Shown here piece by piece: positions 1 through 8,171 of a stretch of 64,000 nucleotides of DNA. Positions within the stretch are counted from its first letter, which is position 1, and each line of letters opens with the position of its first letter. Below the pieces are notes generated by a model, which did not search any database, was not told where the DNA came from, and worked only from the letters and a program-made list of their open reading frames with translations. The position numbers and the translations under genes were made by a program. The stretch is from Saprospirales bacterium. GTDB taxonomy: Bacteria; Bacteroidota; Bacteroidia; Chitinophagales; Saprospiraceae. The stretch spans positions 48,718 through 112,717 of the forward strand of contig REEI01000080.1 in NCBI GenBank assembly GCA_007695145.1, given 5' to 3'.

Positions 1-282
1 AAGCCCTATCGTAAGGTTTTGTTTGTTAGAATATTGAGTATTCTTATATTCCGGTCAAATAAGGACTCGAATTATTATATTCACAACCATTTCAAAAATA
101 TACCTTTCAAAACCTTAATTTCCCCTATTTAATAAGGGCTTAATTTGCTTGCATTGGTCTGAAAGAGATGTAGTTAATGTCCTCATTGGAGTTTTGGATG
201 GGGATTGAGCATAAGGCGGAACCAATAAATTGGGTTAACTTGCAGTTTCAAACTTGAATTCAATCACAATCAGAATATACAT
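1..282. other. Left-edge non-coding stretch
   Basis: AT-rich sequence with no convincing ORF and no gene running in from the left edge. It holds the upstream region of the desaturase gene. A TACATTTG match to the Bacteroidota -7 element lies at 278-285 and overlaps the proposed TTG start codon, so the working promoter may lie further left. A weaker TAACTTG occurs near 236. Confidence 0.5.
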
Positions 283-1371
283 TTGGACAATTACACATCA
301 TTCAAATCAGTAAAGTTCGATCGGGGAAAGAATGAATTTTCCCGTGAACTGAAAAAAGCGGTCAGTCAGTATTTTAAGGAAAAGGGGATTCATCAAAAGG
401 GCAATTGGCGGCTTTATTTGAAATCTACCTTTTTTTTGCTTCTTCTGCCTACTCTTTACCTCACATTGCTTTTCGCAGGTCTGCCAGTCTGGATCAACTT
501 CATCCTATGGGCAATGATTGGCCTGACCTTAGCTGGAATTGGCTTCAATATCATGCACGATGCCAGCCATGGAAGTTTTTCAACCCATCCCAGAGTCAAC
601 AGGCTTTTCACCGGGACTCTTGATTTGATGGGTGGATGCGGTTTTATCTGGAAGCAAAAGCACGGAGTAAATCACCATACTTTTACCAATATTGAAGGAC
701 TGGACGATGATCTCGACATTCAGCCCTGGATCAGGACCAATGTCAATCAGAAGAAGTTTTGGTTTCACAAGTATCAGCATTACTACTCTATTGTGCTCTA
801 TAGCATGACCTATCTCCTTTGGGTGTTTGTGCAGGATTACCGGAAATATTTCAGCGGTCGTATCGGTACGACCAGGATGAAAAAAATGCGCATCTTGGAC
901 CATATTTATTTTTGGGCCGGCAAAACCACCTACCTTACGCTATTCATTGTCCTGCCTGTCCTGCAGTTGGGTTTATTTCAGGCTTTGGTGGGTTACCTCA
1001 TAGCAGCCATGGTCTGCGGATTGCTGCTGGCCATTGTCTTTCAGCTTGCACACCTTGTCGAAGACACTCAGTTCCCACTACCGGACAGCAATAATAAGAT
1101 AGAAAATGACTGGATGATCCACCAATTACAAACCACAGCAAATTTCTGTACCCAGAACAAATTGATTTCATGGTTTACAGGGGGCCTTAATTTTCAGGTG
1201 GAGCATCATTTGTTTCCCGGCATTTCACATGTTCATTATCCGGCTATTAACAAACTGACCAGGAATATTTGCGCTGAATTCAATATTCCATACTACGAAT
1301 ATCAAACCTTCAATGCTGCATTTAGGTCGCATTTGTCTCACCTAAAAGTTGTAGGCCGCTTTTCCAGCTAA
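283..1371 (+). CDS. Membrane fatty acid desaturase (front-end / linoleoyl-CoA desaturase type)
   Basis: Di-iron membrane desaturase that would introduce double bonds into acyl chains. The three histidine boxes are visible: HDASH at residues 92-96, HGVNHH at 127-132 and QVEHH at about 305-309. The glutamine-led third box is typical of front-end desaturases, although no cytochrome b5 domain is present. Hydrophobic segments lie around residues 48-90 and 215-255. Length 362 aa is normal for bacterial members. The start is a TTG; there is no in-frame ATG or GTG before residue 78, and the frame is open upstream only to a stop near 226, so TTG is the best choice. A good -7 promoter motif overlaps this TTG, which is odd. 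Substrate specificity cannot be read from sequence. Confidence 0.85.
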   Translation: MDNYTSFKSVKFDRGKNEFSRELKKAVSQYFKEKGIHQKGNWRLYLKSTFFLLLLPTLYLTLLFAGLPVWINFILWAMIGLTLAGIGFNIMHDASHGSFSTHPRVNRLFTGTLDLMGGCGFIWKQKHGVNHHTFTNIEGLDDDLDIQPWIRTNVNQKKFWFHKYQHYYSIVLYSMTYLLWVFVQDYRKYFSGRIGTTRMKKMRILDHIYFWAGKTTYLTLFIVLPVLQLGLFQALVGYLIAAMVCGLLLAIVFQLAHLVEDTQFPLPDSNNKIENDWMIHQLQTTANFCTQNKLISWFTGGLNFQVEHHLFPGISHVHYPAINKLTRNICAEFNIPYYEYQTFNAAFRSHLSHLKVVGRFSS

Positions 1372-1377
1372 AAGAAG

Positions 1378-1385
1378 TACCTTTG
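1378..1385 (+). promoter_or_regulatory. Putative -7 element TACCTTTG
   Basis: Exact match to the Bacteroidota -7 consensus TAnnTTTG, 19 nt before the ATG of the nucleotide-sugar dehydrogenase. No clear TTTG lies at the usual -33 distance. Confidence 0.5.
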
Positions 1386-1404
1386 TATTCCTAACTTTTG
1401 GTCA

Positions 1405-2700
1405 ATGTCTATATTCAGTGCGCTGAAAAATAAGGAAAAGTCTATTTCAATAACCGGTTTGGGTTATGTAGGTCTTCCCCTCGCTTTAGAATTGGCCTCT
1501 CAATTTAGGGTGATCGGGTTCGACAAGTCCTCTGAGCGGATTGAAAAGTTGAAAAGAGGTGAAGATCCCAGTCGGGAAATGACGGCAGAAAAATTTATCG
1601 ATAAGGATATATTTTTCACGGCCGATCCCGGACAATTAAAAAGGGCCCATTTTCATATAGTTACTGTCCCCACTCCTATAGACAGACAAAAAATTCCTGA
1701 TCTTACCAACCTTTTTGGAGCCTGCCGAGATATTGGTAGAAACCTAAAGCCAGGAGACTGCGTAGTTTTTGAATCCACCGTTTACCCGGGATGCACCGAG
1801 GAGGACTGCCTCCCAATTTTGGAAGCTGAATCCGGCCTGAGCTGCGGCACGGACTTTATGTTGGGCTATTCTCCAGAAAGGATTAATCCTGGAGATAGAG
1901 AACATACTGTAGATCAAATCATAAAAGTAGTGGCGGGTGCAGACCCGAAAGCAACCGCTGAAATCTCTAAAGTGTACTCCACTGTGACCAGAGCAGGGGT
2001 GTTTAAGGCCTCCTCCATAAAGGTAGCCGAAGCTGCTAAAGTGATTGAAAACACCCAGCGCGATCTCAATATTGCCTTCGTAAATGAACTGGCCATCATT
2101 TTTGCTAAGATGGATATTTCAACCCTCGAAGTGCTGGAGGCGGCTTCGACCAAATGGAATTTCCTCAACTTCAAGCCCGGCCTGGTAGGCGGTCATTGCA
2201 TAGGAGTGGACCCCTATTATCTCCTTCACAAATCCAGACAAACAGGCTATGAACCGGAGGTTATCAATTCGGGACGGCGACTCAATGACTCCATGCCACT
2301 TTGGATGGCCAAGCAATTGGTTCAGAGGCTTATCAGAAAAAAAATCAACCCCGGCACATCTAAAGCCCTGATCATGGGTATTACCTTCAAAGAAAATGTC
2401 AGTGACATTAGAAATTCAGGAGTGATGGTACTGGCCTCTGAACTGAGAAACTTTGGCCTCAAAGTAGAGCTCACAGACCCTCTCGCTGATCCTGAAGAAG
2501 TAAAGTGCATTTATTCTGAACGACTTATTGACGTACCAAGACCCCCTTACGAGTTGATCGTTGTGGCAGTTGCCCAAAACCATTTTAAAAACCTCGACGA
2601 ATCGCACTTCAAGAATCTGCTCTCAAAAAATGGACTGCTTGCTGACCTAAAGGGCCTTTACAAAGGAAGGTTTAAGGATTGCGATTATTTTACGCTTTGA
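1405..2700 (+). CDS. UDP-N-acetylhexosamine 6-dehydrogenase (WbpA/WbpO/TviB family)
   Basis: NAD-dependent enzyme that oxidises C6 of a UDP-N-acetylhexosamine to the uronic acid, an early step for acidic sugars of capsule or O-antigen. The N-terminal Rossmann motif GLGYVGLPLA is near residues 18-27. The catalytic cysteine is C265 in GGHCIGVDPYY, followed by the C-terminal UDP-binding domain with GITFKENVSDIRNSG. Length 431 aa fits the TviB/WbpA group. The short spacing and the PYYL after the active site separate it from the UDP-glucose dehydrogenase downstream. It begins a + strand sugar-nucleotide block. UDP-GlcNAc versus UDP-GalNAc preference is not decidable here; the nearby WbpB- and WbpD-type genes favour UDP-GlcNAc. 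Confidence 0.9.
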   Translation: MSIFSALKNKEKSISITGLGYVGLPLALELASQFRVIGFDKSSERIEKLKRGEDPSREMTAEKFIDKDIFFTADPGQLKRAHFHIVTVPTPIDRQKIPDLTNLFGACRDIGRNLKPGDCVVFESTVYPGCTEEDCLPILEAESGLSCGTDFMLGYSPERINPGDREHTVDQIIKVVAGADPKATAEISKVYSTVTRAGVFKASSIKVAEAAKVIENTQRDLNIAFVNELAIIFAKMDISTLEVLEAASTKWNFLNFKPGLVGGHCIGVDPYYLLHKSRQTGYEPEVINSGRRLNDSMPLWMAKQLVQRLIRKKINPGTSKALIMGITFKENVSDIRNSGVMVLASELRNFGLKVELTDPLADPEEVKCIYSERLIDVPRPPYELIVVAVAQNHFKNLDESHFKNLLSKNGLLADLKGLYKGRFKDCDYFTL

Positions 2701-2749
2701 ACAGCTGTAACAACATTGACATGTCTGACCCAATCAACTGAAATTACCT

Positions 2750-2757
2750 TATATTTG
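2750..2757 (+). promoter_or_regulatory. Putative -7 element TATATTTG
   Basis: Exact TAnnTTTG match upstream of the UDP-glucose dehydrogenase gene, giving a predicted 5' leader of about 65 nt. The -33 partner is weak. It suggests that this gene and the next form a unit separate from the first dehydrogenase. Confidence 0.5.
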
Positions 2758-2828
2758 CGACCGAATAAAAAACAGGGCGCATCATATTGCGTTCTCCATC
2801 TGTTGATAAATAAAACCACAACCACCAT

Positions 2829-4142
2829 ATGAAATTAACTGTAGTAGGTACCGGATATGTAGGTCTGGTAACGGGTACTTGTTTTGCTGAAACCGGCAAT
2901 CACGTTACTTGTGTAGATATAGATGCTGAAAAGGTGAGGCGAATGAAGGCCGGTGAAGTACCCATTTACGAGCCAGGGTTGGATGTCCTCTTTGAGCGAA
3001 ACACCCGACAGGGAAGATTGAAGTTTACCACCGATCTTGAGTCTTCAATTGAGGAAGCGCAAATCATTTTTCTCGCACTGCCAACCCCACCCGGAGGAGA
3101 TGGATCAGCAGATTTGTCCTTCGTGATGAATGTAGCCGAGGAGCTTTCCGGAATGATTGAAGACTACAAGATAATTGTAGATAAAAGTACAGTGCCGGTA
3201 GGCACTGCAGAGAAGGTTCATGAAATATTGGCAAAAAAGCTGGATGAATCGCTTTTCGATGTGGTTTCCAATCCCGAGTTTTTGCGTGAAGGGGTAGCTG
3301 TGGATGACTTTATGAAGCCTGACCGTGTGGTAATCGGAACTTCTTCTGAAAGAGCAAAAGAGTTGATGCGGAGACTTTACGAACCTTTTGTCAGACAGGG
3401 CAATCCAATTATATTCATGGATGAGCGATCAGCCGAAATGACCAAGTATGCCGCCAATTCCTACCTGGCAACCCGTATCAGCTTTATGAATGAAATAGCC
3501 AATCTCTGCGAGAAACTGGGTGCCAATGTCGATATGGTCCGTATCGGAATGGGCTCAGATAATAGAATTGGAAAGAGGTTTCTTTTTCCCGGCGTTGGCT
3601 ATGGTGGGTCATGCTTTCCTAAAGATGTGCAGGCACTGGCAAAAAGTGCGGAAGAATCCGACTATGACTTCCGCATCCTCAAGTCGGTTATGCAGGTAAA
3701 TCTGGACCAGAAGTCCATTTTGACCAAAAAAATCAGCAACTACTTTGGTGGGGAGCTGAAAGGAAGAAGAATAGCCATTTGGGGGCTTGCATTTAAACCG
3801 GAAACGGATGATATCAGGGAGGCACCTGCCCTTACCATCATCGAGGGCCTGATCAATATGGGAGCAGAGGTTATTGCTTTTGACCCCGAAGCGACGGATA
3901 ATGTCCGCAGAATGTTTGGGGATCGCATTTCTTATGCTGACGATCAGTATGAAGCCATCAATAATGCGGATGCACTGGCCATCATCACGGAATGGAGTGT
4001 TTTCAGAACTCCGGATTTCGAAAAGATAAAGTCAGGATTGAAACAACCCGTGATTTTTGATGGAAGAAATGTTTACAGCATCGAAATGATGAAAGAATAT
4101 GGCTTCCACTACGAAAGTATTGGGAGGGTTCCCATCCAGTAA
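2829..4142 (+). CDS. ugd: UDP-glucose 6-dehydrogenase
   Basis: Converts UDP-glucose to UDP-glucuronate with two NAD, supplying glucuronic acid for surface polysaccharide. Rossmann motif GTGYVGLVTGTCFAE near residues 7-21, catalytic cysteine C262 in GGSCFPKD, and the C-terminal UDP-binding domain with IWGLAFKPETDDIREAP. Length 437 aa is typical of bacterial UGD (TuaD/RkpK type). The ATG follows an A-rich leader. Its stop lies 11 nt before the acetyltransferase gene, so the two are probably co-transcribed. The distinct active-site context (FPKD rather than VDPYY) shows that the window holds two different nucleotide-sugar dehydrogenases, not a duplication. Confidence 0.92.
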   Translation: MKLTVVGTGYVGLVTGTCFAETGNHVTCVDIDAEKVRRMKAGEVPIYEPGLDVLFERNTRQGRLKFTTDLESSIEEAQIIFLALPTPPGGDGSADLSFVMNVAEELSGMIEDYKIIVDKSTVPVGTAEKVHEILAKKLDESLFDVVSNPEFLREGVAVDDFMKPDRVVIGTSSERAKELMRRLYEPFVRQGNPIIFMDERSAEMTKYAANSYLATRISFMNEIANLCEKLGANVDMVRIGMGSDNRIGKRFLFPGVGYGGSCFPKDVQALAKSAEESDYDFRILKSVMQVNLDQKSILTKKISNYFGGELKGRRIAIWGLAFKPETDDIREAPALTIIEGLINMGAEVIAFDPEATDNVRRMFGDRISYADDQYEAINNADALAIITEWSVFRTPDFEKIKSGLKQPVIFDGRNVYSIEMMKEYGFHYESIGRVPIQ

Positions 4143-4153
4143 AACTCTTTAGT

Positions 4154-4726
4154 ATGGAAGCCTACATCCATCCCACTGCAGTTATTGACGAGGGCGCCTC
4201 AATTGGGGCAAATTCCAAAATTTGGCATTTTTGCCATCTGATGAGCGGCTGTATTATTGGAAGAAATTGCATCCTGGGACAGAATGTTTTTGTCGCCCCA
4301 CGTGTATCTATAGGGGACGGAACCAAAATTCAGAATAATGTCTCACTGTACGAAGGGGTAGTCTGCGAAAAAAATGTGTTCATCGGCCCTTCTGCCGTTT
4401 TCACCAATGTAATCAACCCGAGGGCAAATATCGAGCGCAAAGAGGAGTTCAGGTCAACAATAGTCAAAGAAGGGGCAACCATAGGTGCCAATGCTACTAT
4501 AGTTTGCGGAGTTACCATTGGTAAGTACGCATTTGTAGGAGCTGGTTCGGTCATCACCCGGGATATTCCCGATTTTGCCCTTTTTTTTGGCAATCCGGCT
4601 CGGCACAGGGCCTGGGTAAGTAAGCGAGGAGAAAAACTAAGCTTCCGACTTGGCGCAGTTGCCACCTGCCCGGTCAGCGGAGAAGAATATCGATTGTCTG
4701 AAGGAAGGGTTGTTTGTGAAGCATAG
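4154..4726 (+). CDS. UDP-amino-sugar N-acetyltransferase (WbpD/WlbB type, left-handed beta-helix)
   Basis: Acetyl-CoA dependent transferase predicted to acetylate the 3-amino group of UDP-2-acetamido-3-amino-2,3-dideoxyglucuronate. Hexapeptide repeats of the left-handed beta-helix fold run through most of the protein, for example GASIGANSKIWHF, VFIGPSAVFTNV and GATIGANATIVCGVTIG, with FFGNPARHRAWVSKRGEKL closing the helix. Length 190 aa matches WbpD-like enzymes. A short C-terminal tail carries two cysteines (CPVSGEEY and VVCEA). It sits 11 nt after ugd and just before the WbpB-type oxidoreductase, which supports the pathway assignment. A general sugar O-acetyltransferase role is the alternative. 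Confidence 0.85.
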   Translation: MEAYIHPTAVIDEGASIGANSKIWHFCHLMSGCIIGRNCILGQNVFVAPRVSIGDGTKIQNNVSLYEGVVCEKNVFIGPSAVFTNVINPRANIERKEEFRSTIVKEGATIGANATIVCGVTIGKYAFVGAGSVITRDIPDFALFFGNPARHRAWVSKRGEKLSFRLGAVATCPVSGEEYRLSEGRVVCEA

Positions 4727-4947
4727 GGTTTTTGATTTTTTGGATGCCTGGCAAAATAAAAAAGACCTAATTTTGATTGACGGATTTACCCCCCTGTCAA
4801 AAGGAAGTTTTGAATGGTGAATAAGTCCGATGCTATAATGGCTTTTGACTGGATGAGAGATGGGGGACACAAAATTGCCCAATTGGCAAAAAACTACAAT
4901 CTTTACAGTATTTAAACCCTATGCCATCTTTATTGGCCGGAAAAAAA

Positions 4948-4955
4948 TACATTTG
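4948..4955 (+). promoter_or_regulatory. Putative -7 element TACATTTG
   Basis: Exact Bacteroidota -7 match 13 nt before the ATG at 4969. It lies inside the first codons of the longer ORF that starts at 4921, so it decides for the downstream start. Confidence 0.6.
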
Positions 4956-4968
4956 GTGCGATAAAAAC

Positions 4969-5964
4969 ATGAAAGAAATTAAAGGAAAAAAGTTTGCGCT
5001 AATTGGTGCTTCCGGTTATGTAGCACCCCGCCACATGAAAGCTATTGCCTCTAATGATGGTGAATTGATCGCTGCCTGTGATCCTTACGACGGAGCGGGG
5101 GTAATCGATCGGTGGTTCCCAGAAGCGGGTTTTTTCACAGAATTTGAACGATTTGACCGACATGTTGAAAAACTAAAGAGAGCGGGAGTAAAAGTTGACT
5201 ATTTTTCTATCTGTTCACCCAATTATCTTCACGATGCCCACGTGCGTTTTGCCCTCCGCTACGGAGCGGATGCAATATGTGAAAAACCTCTGGTGCTCAA
5301 CCCCTGGAACCTGGATGCTCTAGAGGAAGCAGAATCTCAAAGTGGTGGTAGGATTTTCAATATCCTTCAATTGCGTTTGCACCCTGAAATCATAGCCCTG
5401 AAAAAAAAGGTGGAAGCATCCGATAGGAGTAAAAGATTTCTCCTTGACCTCACTTATATCACCTCCAGAGGTAAGTGGTACTTTGCCTCCTGGAAGGGAG
5501 ACACCTATAAATCTGGCGGGGTCGCCACCAATATTGGCATTCACTTTTTCGATATGCTCATTTGGATTTTTGGTGGAGTAAAGGATATGCAGGTACATTG
5601 TCAAAGCCACGATAGAGCAGCCGGTTGGATAGAGCTGGAAAGGGCTGAAGTCCGATGGTTTTTGTCTATTAATGCAGAAACCCTCCCCCCTCAAATAAGG
5701 GAAAAAGGTTTGAAAACTTACCGCAATATATCCATGGATGGAAATGAAATTGAGTTTAGCAGCGGGTTTGAAGACCTTCACGACAAAAGTTATTCAGCCA
5801 TTCTTCATGGACAGGGGTTTGGAATTGAAGACAGCCGACCCTCCATAGAGTTGGTTCATCGAATCCGCACAGCTGCCTCTATTCGCTCAACGGATGATCG
5901 GGAACACCCACTGACAAATCTTCAGCAATCGCCCCACCCCTTTGGCAACTATCCTCAGTTTTAA
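4969..5964 (+). CDS. Gfo/Idh/MocA oxidoreductase (WbpB/WlbA type)
   Basis: NAD-dependent sugar-nucleotide oxidoreductase, predicted to oxidise C3 of UDP-GlcNAc-uronate before transamination. The N-terminal nucleotide-binding motif FALIGASGYVAPRHM is close to the start, CEKPLVLNP is the usual EKP catalytic-lysine motif, and GGVATNIGIHFFDMLIWIFG is the conserved helix with the active-site histidine. The ORF track starts at 4921, but ATG 4969 is preferred because the Rossmann strand begins a few residues later and a -7 element precedes it, leaving 331 aa. With WbpA- and WbpD-type genes upstream it gives three of the four activities for UDP-2,3-diacetamido-glucuronate; the aminotransferase is missing locally. 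Confidence 0.82.
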   Translation: MKEIKGKKFALIGASGYVAPRHMKAIASNDGELIAACDPYDGAGVIDRWFPEAGFFTEFERFDRHVEKLKRAGVKVDYFSICSPNYLHDAHVRFALRYGADAICEKPLVLNPWNLDALEEAESQSGGRIFNILQLRLHPEIIALKKKVEASDRSKRFLLDLTYITSRGKWYFASWKGDTYKSGGVATNIGIHFFDMLIWIFGGVKDMQVHCQSHDRAAGWIELERAEVRWFLSINAETLPPQIREKGLKTYRNISMDGNEIEFSSGFEDLHDKSYSAILHGQGFGIEDSRPSIELVHRIRTAASIRSTDDREHPLTNLQQSPHPFGNYPQF

Positions 5965-6152
5965 TAACTTAGCCATCGATTTGTGAAATAAAAATCCTGT
6001 AGCCCCGTATGCTGAGAGAACCGATAAACAGGCGGGTTGGCCAAATAGTGAGGTACAATAATTGTGCTTAACTGGAAAAGGAAAAATGATAGACTGAAGC
6101 CAAAATTCTAGTGATTACATTGGATTTACTTGAACAAATAAATTTGCCTAGT
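5965..6152. other. Intergenic region before the antitoxin remnant
   Basis: No ORF. The only signal is TAAATTTG at 6139-6146, an exact -7 match that stands at the right distance from the inferred first codon of the degraded antitoxin gene. Confidence 0.45.
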
Positions 6153-6432
6153 GTGCTGGTTTCAGTAATTCAAGGGGGCAACTCAAATGGGATTAGATGA
6201 AGGGAAACCCTTTTAGACAAATACCAATCACGAATAAGGTAGAACTTGTTTAGGGGATGATTGTATTGTGATCAATCCTATTGCCGAGGTCTGAAAAAAT
6301 TGGGTAAAAGCCTTTGCAGAAATGCACAAAAACGGAAGCGTCAGCTTGCTCATAGATAGTGTTTTGAAAGGTAAAATTGGGACTAATGAAGGCAGATTGT
6401 GCTCAGTACGGGAGACTGTTGTTGCCAATTGA
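6153..6432 (+). pseudogene. Degraded AbrB/MazE-type antitoxin gene
   Basis: This stretch is absent from the ORF track but reads as a broken protein gene when frames are joined. Frame one from 6153 gives VLVSVIQ, GGNSNGIR, a TGA at 6198-6200, then RETLLDKYQ. A one-base shift near 6227 gives ITNKVELV. A second shift near 6250 gives LGDDCIVINPIAEV, a TGA at 6292-6294, then KNWVKAFAEMHKNG and LLIDSVLKGKI. This order matches the SpoVT/AbrB-fold antitoxin pattern: V-x-IGNSKGIRLxKTLL-x-KYxI, DKVELxLE, then PRxxWxxAFxxMHxxGDDxLLI. Two stops and two frameshifts make it non-functional. No MazF/PemK-like toxin was seen next to it. The ORFs at 6228-6467 (-) and 6377-6589 (+) are shadows here. Confidence 0.75.
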
Positions 6433-6530
6433 GAAAAAACGCCCAAAGAAACCCACCCACCCCACATTCAAGCCTAACGCCATCAACCATCACCTATGCC
6501 ACTTGTTAGACAAGCAAACTATCAATAGAA

Positions 6531-8018
6531 ATGGACTTTTTCCCTGCAAAAGAACTCCAGAATTCACGGATAAGCGGTTGGAACTTTGACAACAGCTACC
6601 TTCGACTACCAAAGGAATTCTATACCCGTCTGGATCCTGTAAATGTAAAGGAGCCTCATATGGTTGTATTCAATCGGGAGTTGGCAGAGGAGTTAGGGCT
6701 GGAGGTAGACGGTGCAGTCGGAGAGAGTTTACCTGCTGTTTTTTCAGGCAACTCACTGCCAAAAGGTGCCCAACCTTTTTCACAAGCTTATGCTGGACAC
6801 CAATTTGGGCACTTTACCATGCTGGGTGATGGCAGGGCGAGTGTTTTGGGTGAACACCTGAGCCCCCAAGGTCAGAGGGTAGATATCCAACTCAAGGGAT
6901 CGGGCAGGACTCCCTATTCAAGAGGAGGAGACGGAAGGGCCACGCTTAAATCGATGCTTAGAGAGTACCTCATAAGCGAAGCTATCCACTATTTGGGAAT
7001 ACCGGGAACCAGGAGTTTGGCAGTAATCTTTACCGGAGAAGGGGTGCCACGGGAACGTCTGCATCCCGGGGGCATTCTTACAAGAGTTGCTGCAAGTCAC
7101 TTGAGGATTGGAACCTTTGAATACGCCATTAAATTTACTTCCTTGAAAAAAATGCGCTTGTTGCTCGATTATACTATTCAGCGCCACTACCCGCAGCTAG
7201 CAGATGCCCCAATCCCGGCACTGGCACTATTGCAGGAGGTCATGATCCGACAGATCGATCTGGTGGTTCACTGGCTGCGGGTCGGCTTTATTCACGGGGT
7301 GATGAATACAGACAATACCACTATATCGGGAGAGGCCATTGATTACGGCCCTTGCGCATTTTTAAATGTCTATGACCCGTCCACTGTTTACAGTTCGATC
7401 GACACAGCAGGCCGCTACTCCTTCGGCAATCAACCCAAAATTTTACATTGGAATCTCTCAGTTTTCGCCGGAGCACTCTTACCATTGATAGATGCCAACC
7501 TGGAAAAGGCAAAAGGTATGGCCGCTGAAGTGCTGGAGCGGTTTAACAGTTTATACCGGGAAAAATGGTTAGCTGCTATGGGTCAAAAATTGGGTCTGAT
7601 TGAGATCAATTCAGGGGATGAGGCAATGATTCAAGATTTTCTGGACTGGATGAAGGCCAACAAAATGGACTATACCAATGCCTTTCATTCACTGCTTTTG
7701 GAGGAAAAAATTACCCCAACTGAGGAAAATGACCAACAGTTCAGTCAGTGGTATGAGCGTTGGTACCAAAGAATAAATTCCGGACAAACCCGACAGAGGG
7801 CTGCCGACTGCATGAAAAAAGTGAATCCGGTCTATATTCCTCGAAATCACCTTGTGGAAAAAGCTTTGGATGATGCTGGACTAAAGGGTGACTTCACACT
7901 TTTTAATGAGCTCATGAACACTCTTAAACGACCCTATGAGATTCAAAATGTAGACGAAACATTCATTAAAGTACCGGAAGGCTTTGATCGATCATACCAA
8001 ACCTTTTGTGGCACATAA
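6531..8018 (+). CDS. selO: Protein adenylyltransferase SelO (YdiU/UPF0061 family)
   Basis: Pseudokinase-fold enzyme that transfers AMP to Ser, Thr or Tyr of target proteins; in E. coli it is linked to redox stress. Diagnostic segments are NSYLRLPKEFYTRLDP near the N-terminus, the long conserved block KGSGRTPYSRGGDGRATLKS then REYLISEAIHYLGIPGTRSL, HGVMNTDNTTISG (metal and catalytic loop) and IDYGPCAFLNVYDP. The C-terminus ends FCGT with a cysteine third from last, as in family members where that cysteine forms a regulatory disulfide. Length 495 aa is close to E. coli SelO (478). It stands alone between the antitoxin remnant and a MarR gene, with no clear promoter motif seen. Confidence 0.95.
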   Translation: MDFFPAKELQNSRISGWNFDNSYLRLPKEFYTRLDPVNVKEPHMVVFNRELAEELGLEVDGAVGESLPAVFSGNSLPKGAQPFSQAYAGHQFGHFTMLGDGRASVLGEHLSPQGQRVDIQLKGSGRTPYSRGGDGRATLKSMLREYLISEAIHYLGIPGTRSLAVIFTGEGVPRERLHPGGILTRVAASHLRIGTFEYAIKFTSLKKMRLLLDYTIQRHYPQLADAPIPALALLQEVMIRQIDLVVHWLRVGFIHGVMNTDNTTISGEAIDYGPCAFLNVYDPSTVYSSIDTAGRYSFGNQPKILHWNLSVFAGALLPLIDANLEKAKGMAAEVLERFNSLYREKWLAAMGQKLGLIEINSGDEAMIQDFLDWMKANKMDYTNAFHSLLLEEKITPTEENDQQFSQWYERWYQRINSGQTRQRAADCMKKVNPVYIPRNHLVEKALDDAGLKGDFTLFNELMNTLKRPYEIQNVDETFIKVPEGFDRSYQTFCGT

Positions 8019-8171
8019 GGTGAGTCTGTTTATAGATCGTTTTGGGATGATCTGTTCTTCATTCTTCTTCAGTGGGGAAGCCTTAAATTAATTCGACTTT
8101 GAATGCACTGAAGCATTGGACTTTTTCCCAACCAAATAAAAAATAAGCTTCATAGAAAATTTGAATTACCC

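Noticed and set aside
4727-4915. Two small overlapping ORFs after the WbpD gene (reading VFDFLDAWQNKKDLILIDG and MVNKSDAIMAFDW)
   Set aside because: About 30 codons each, no start signals or known family; open frames of this length are expected by chance in a 240-nt spacer.
5320-5781. 153-residue minus-strand ORF within the Gfo/Idh gene
   Set aside because: Shadow of a well-supported coding frame; no family resemblance and no independent signals.
6228-6467. 79-residue minus-strand ORF near the antitoxin remnant
   Set aside because: The plus strand explains this stretch better as a broken AbrB/MazE-type gene.
5965-6530. Active toxin-antitoxin locus
   Set aside because: The antitoxin frame is broken by two stops and two frameshifts, and no toxin gene is visible.
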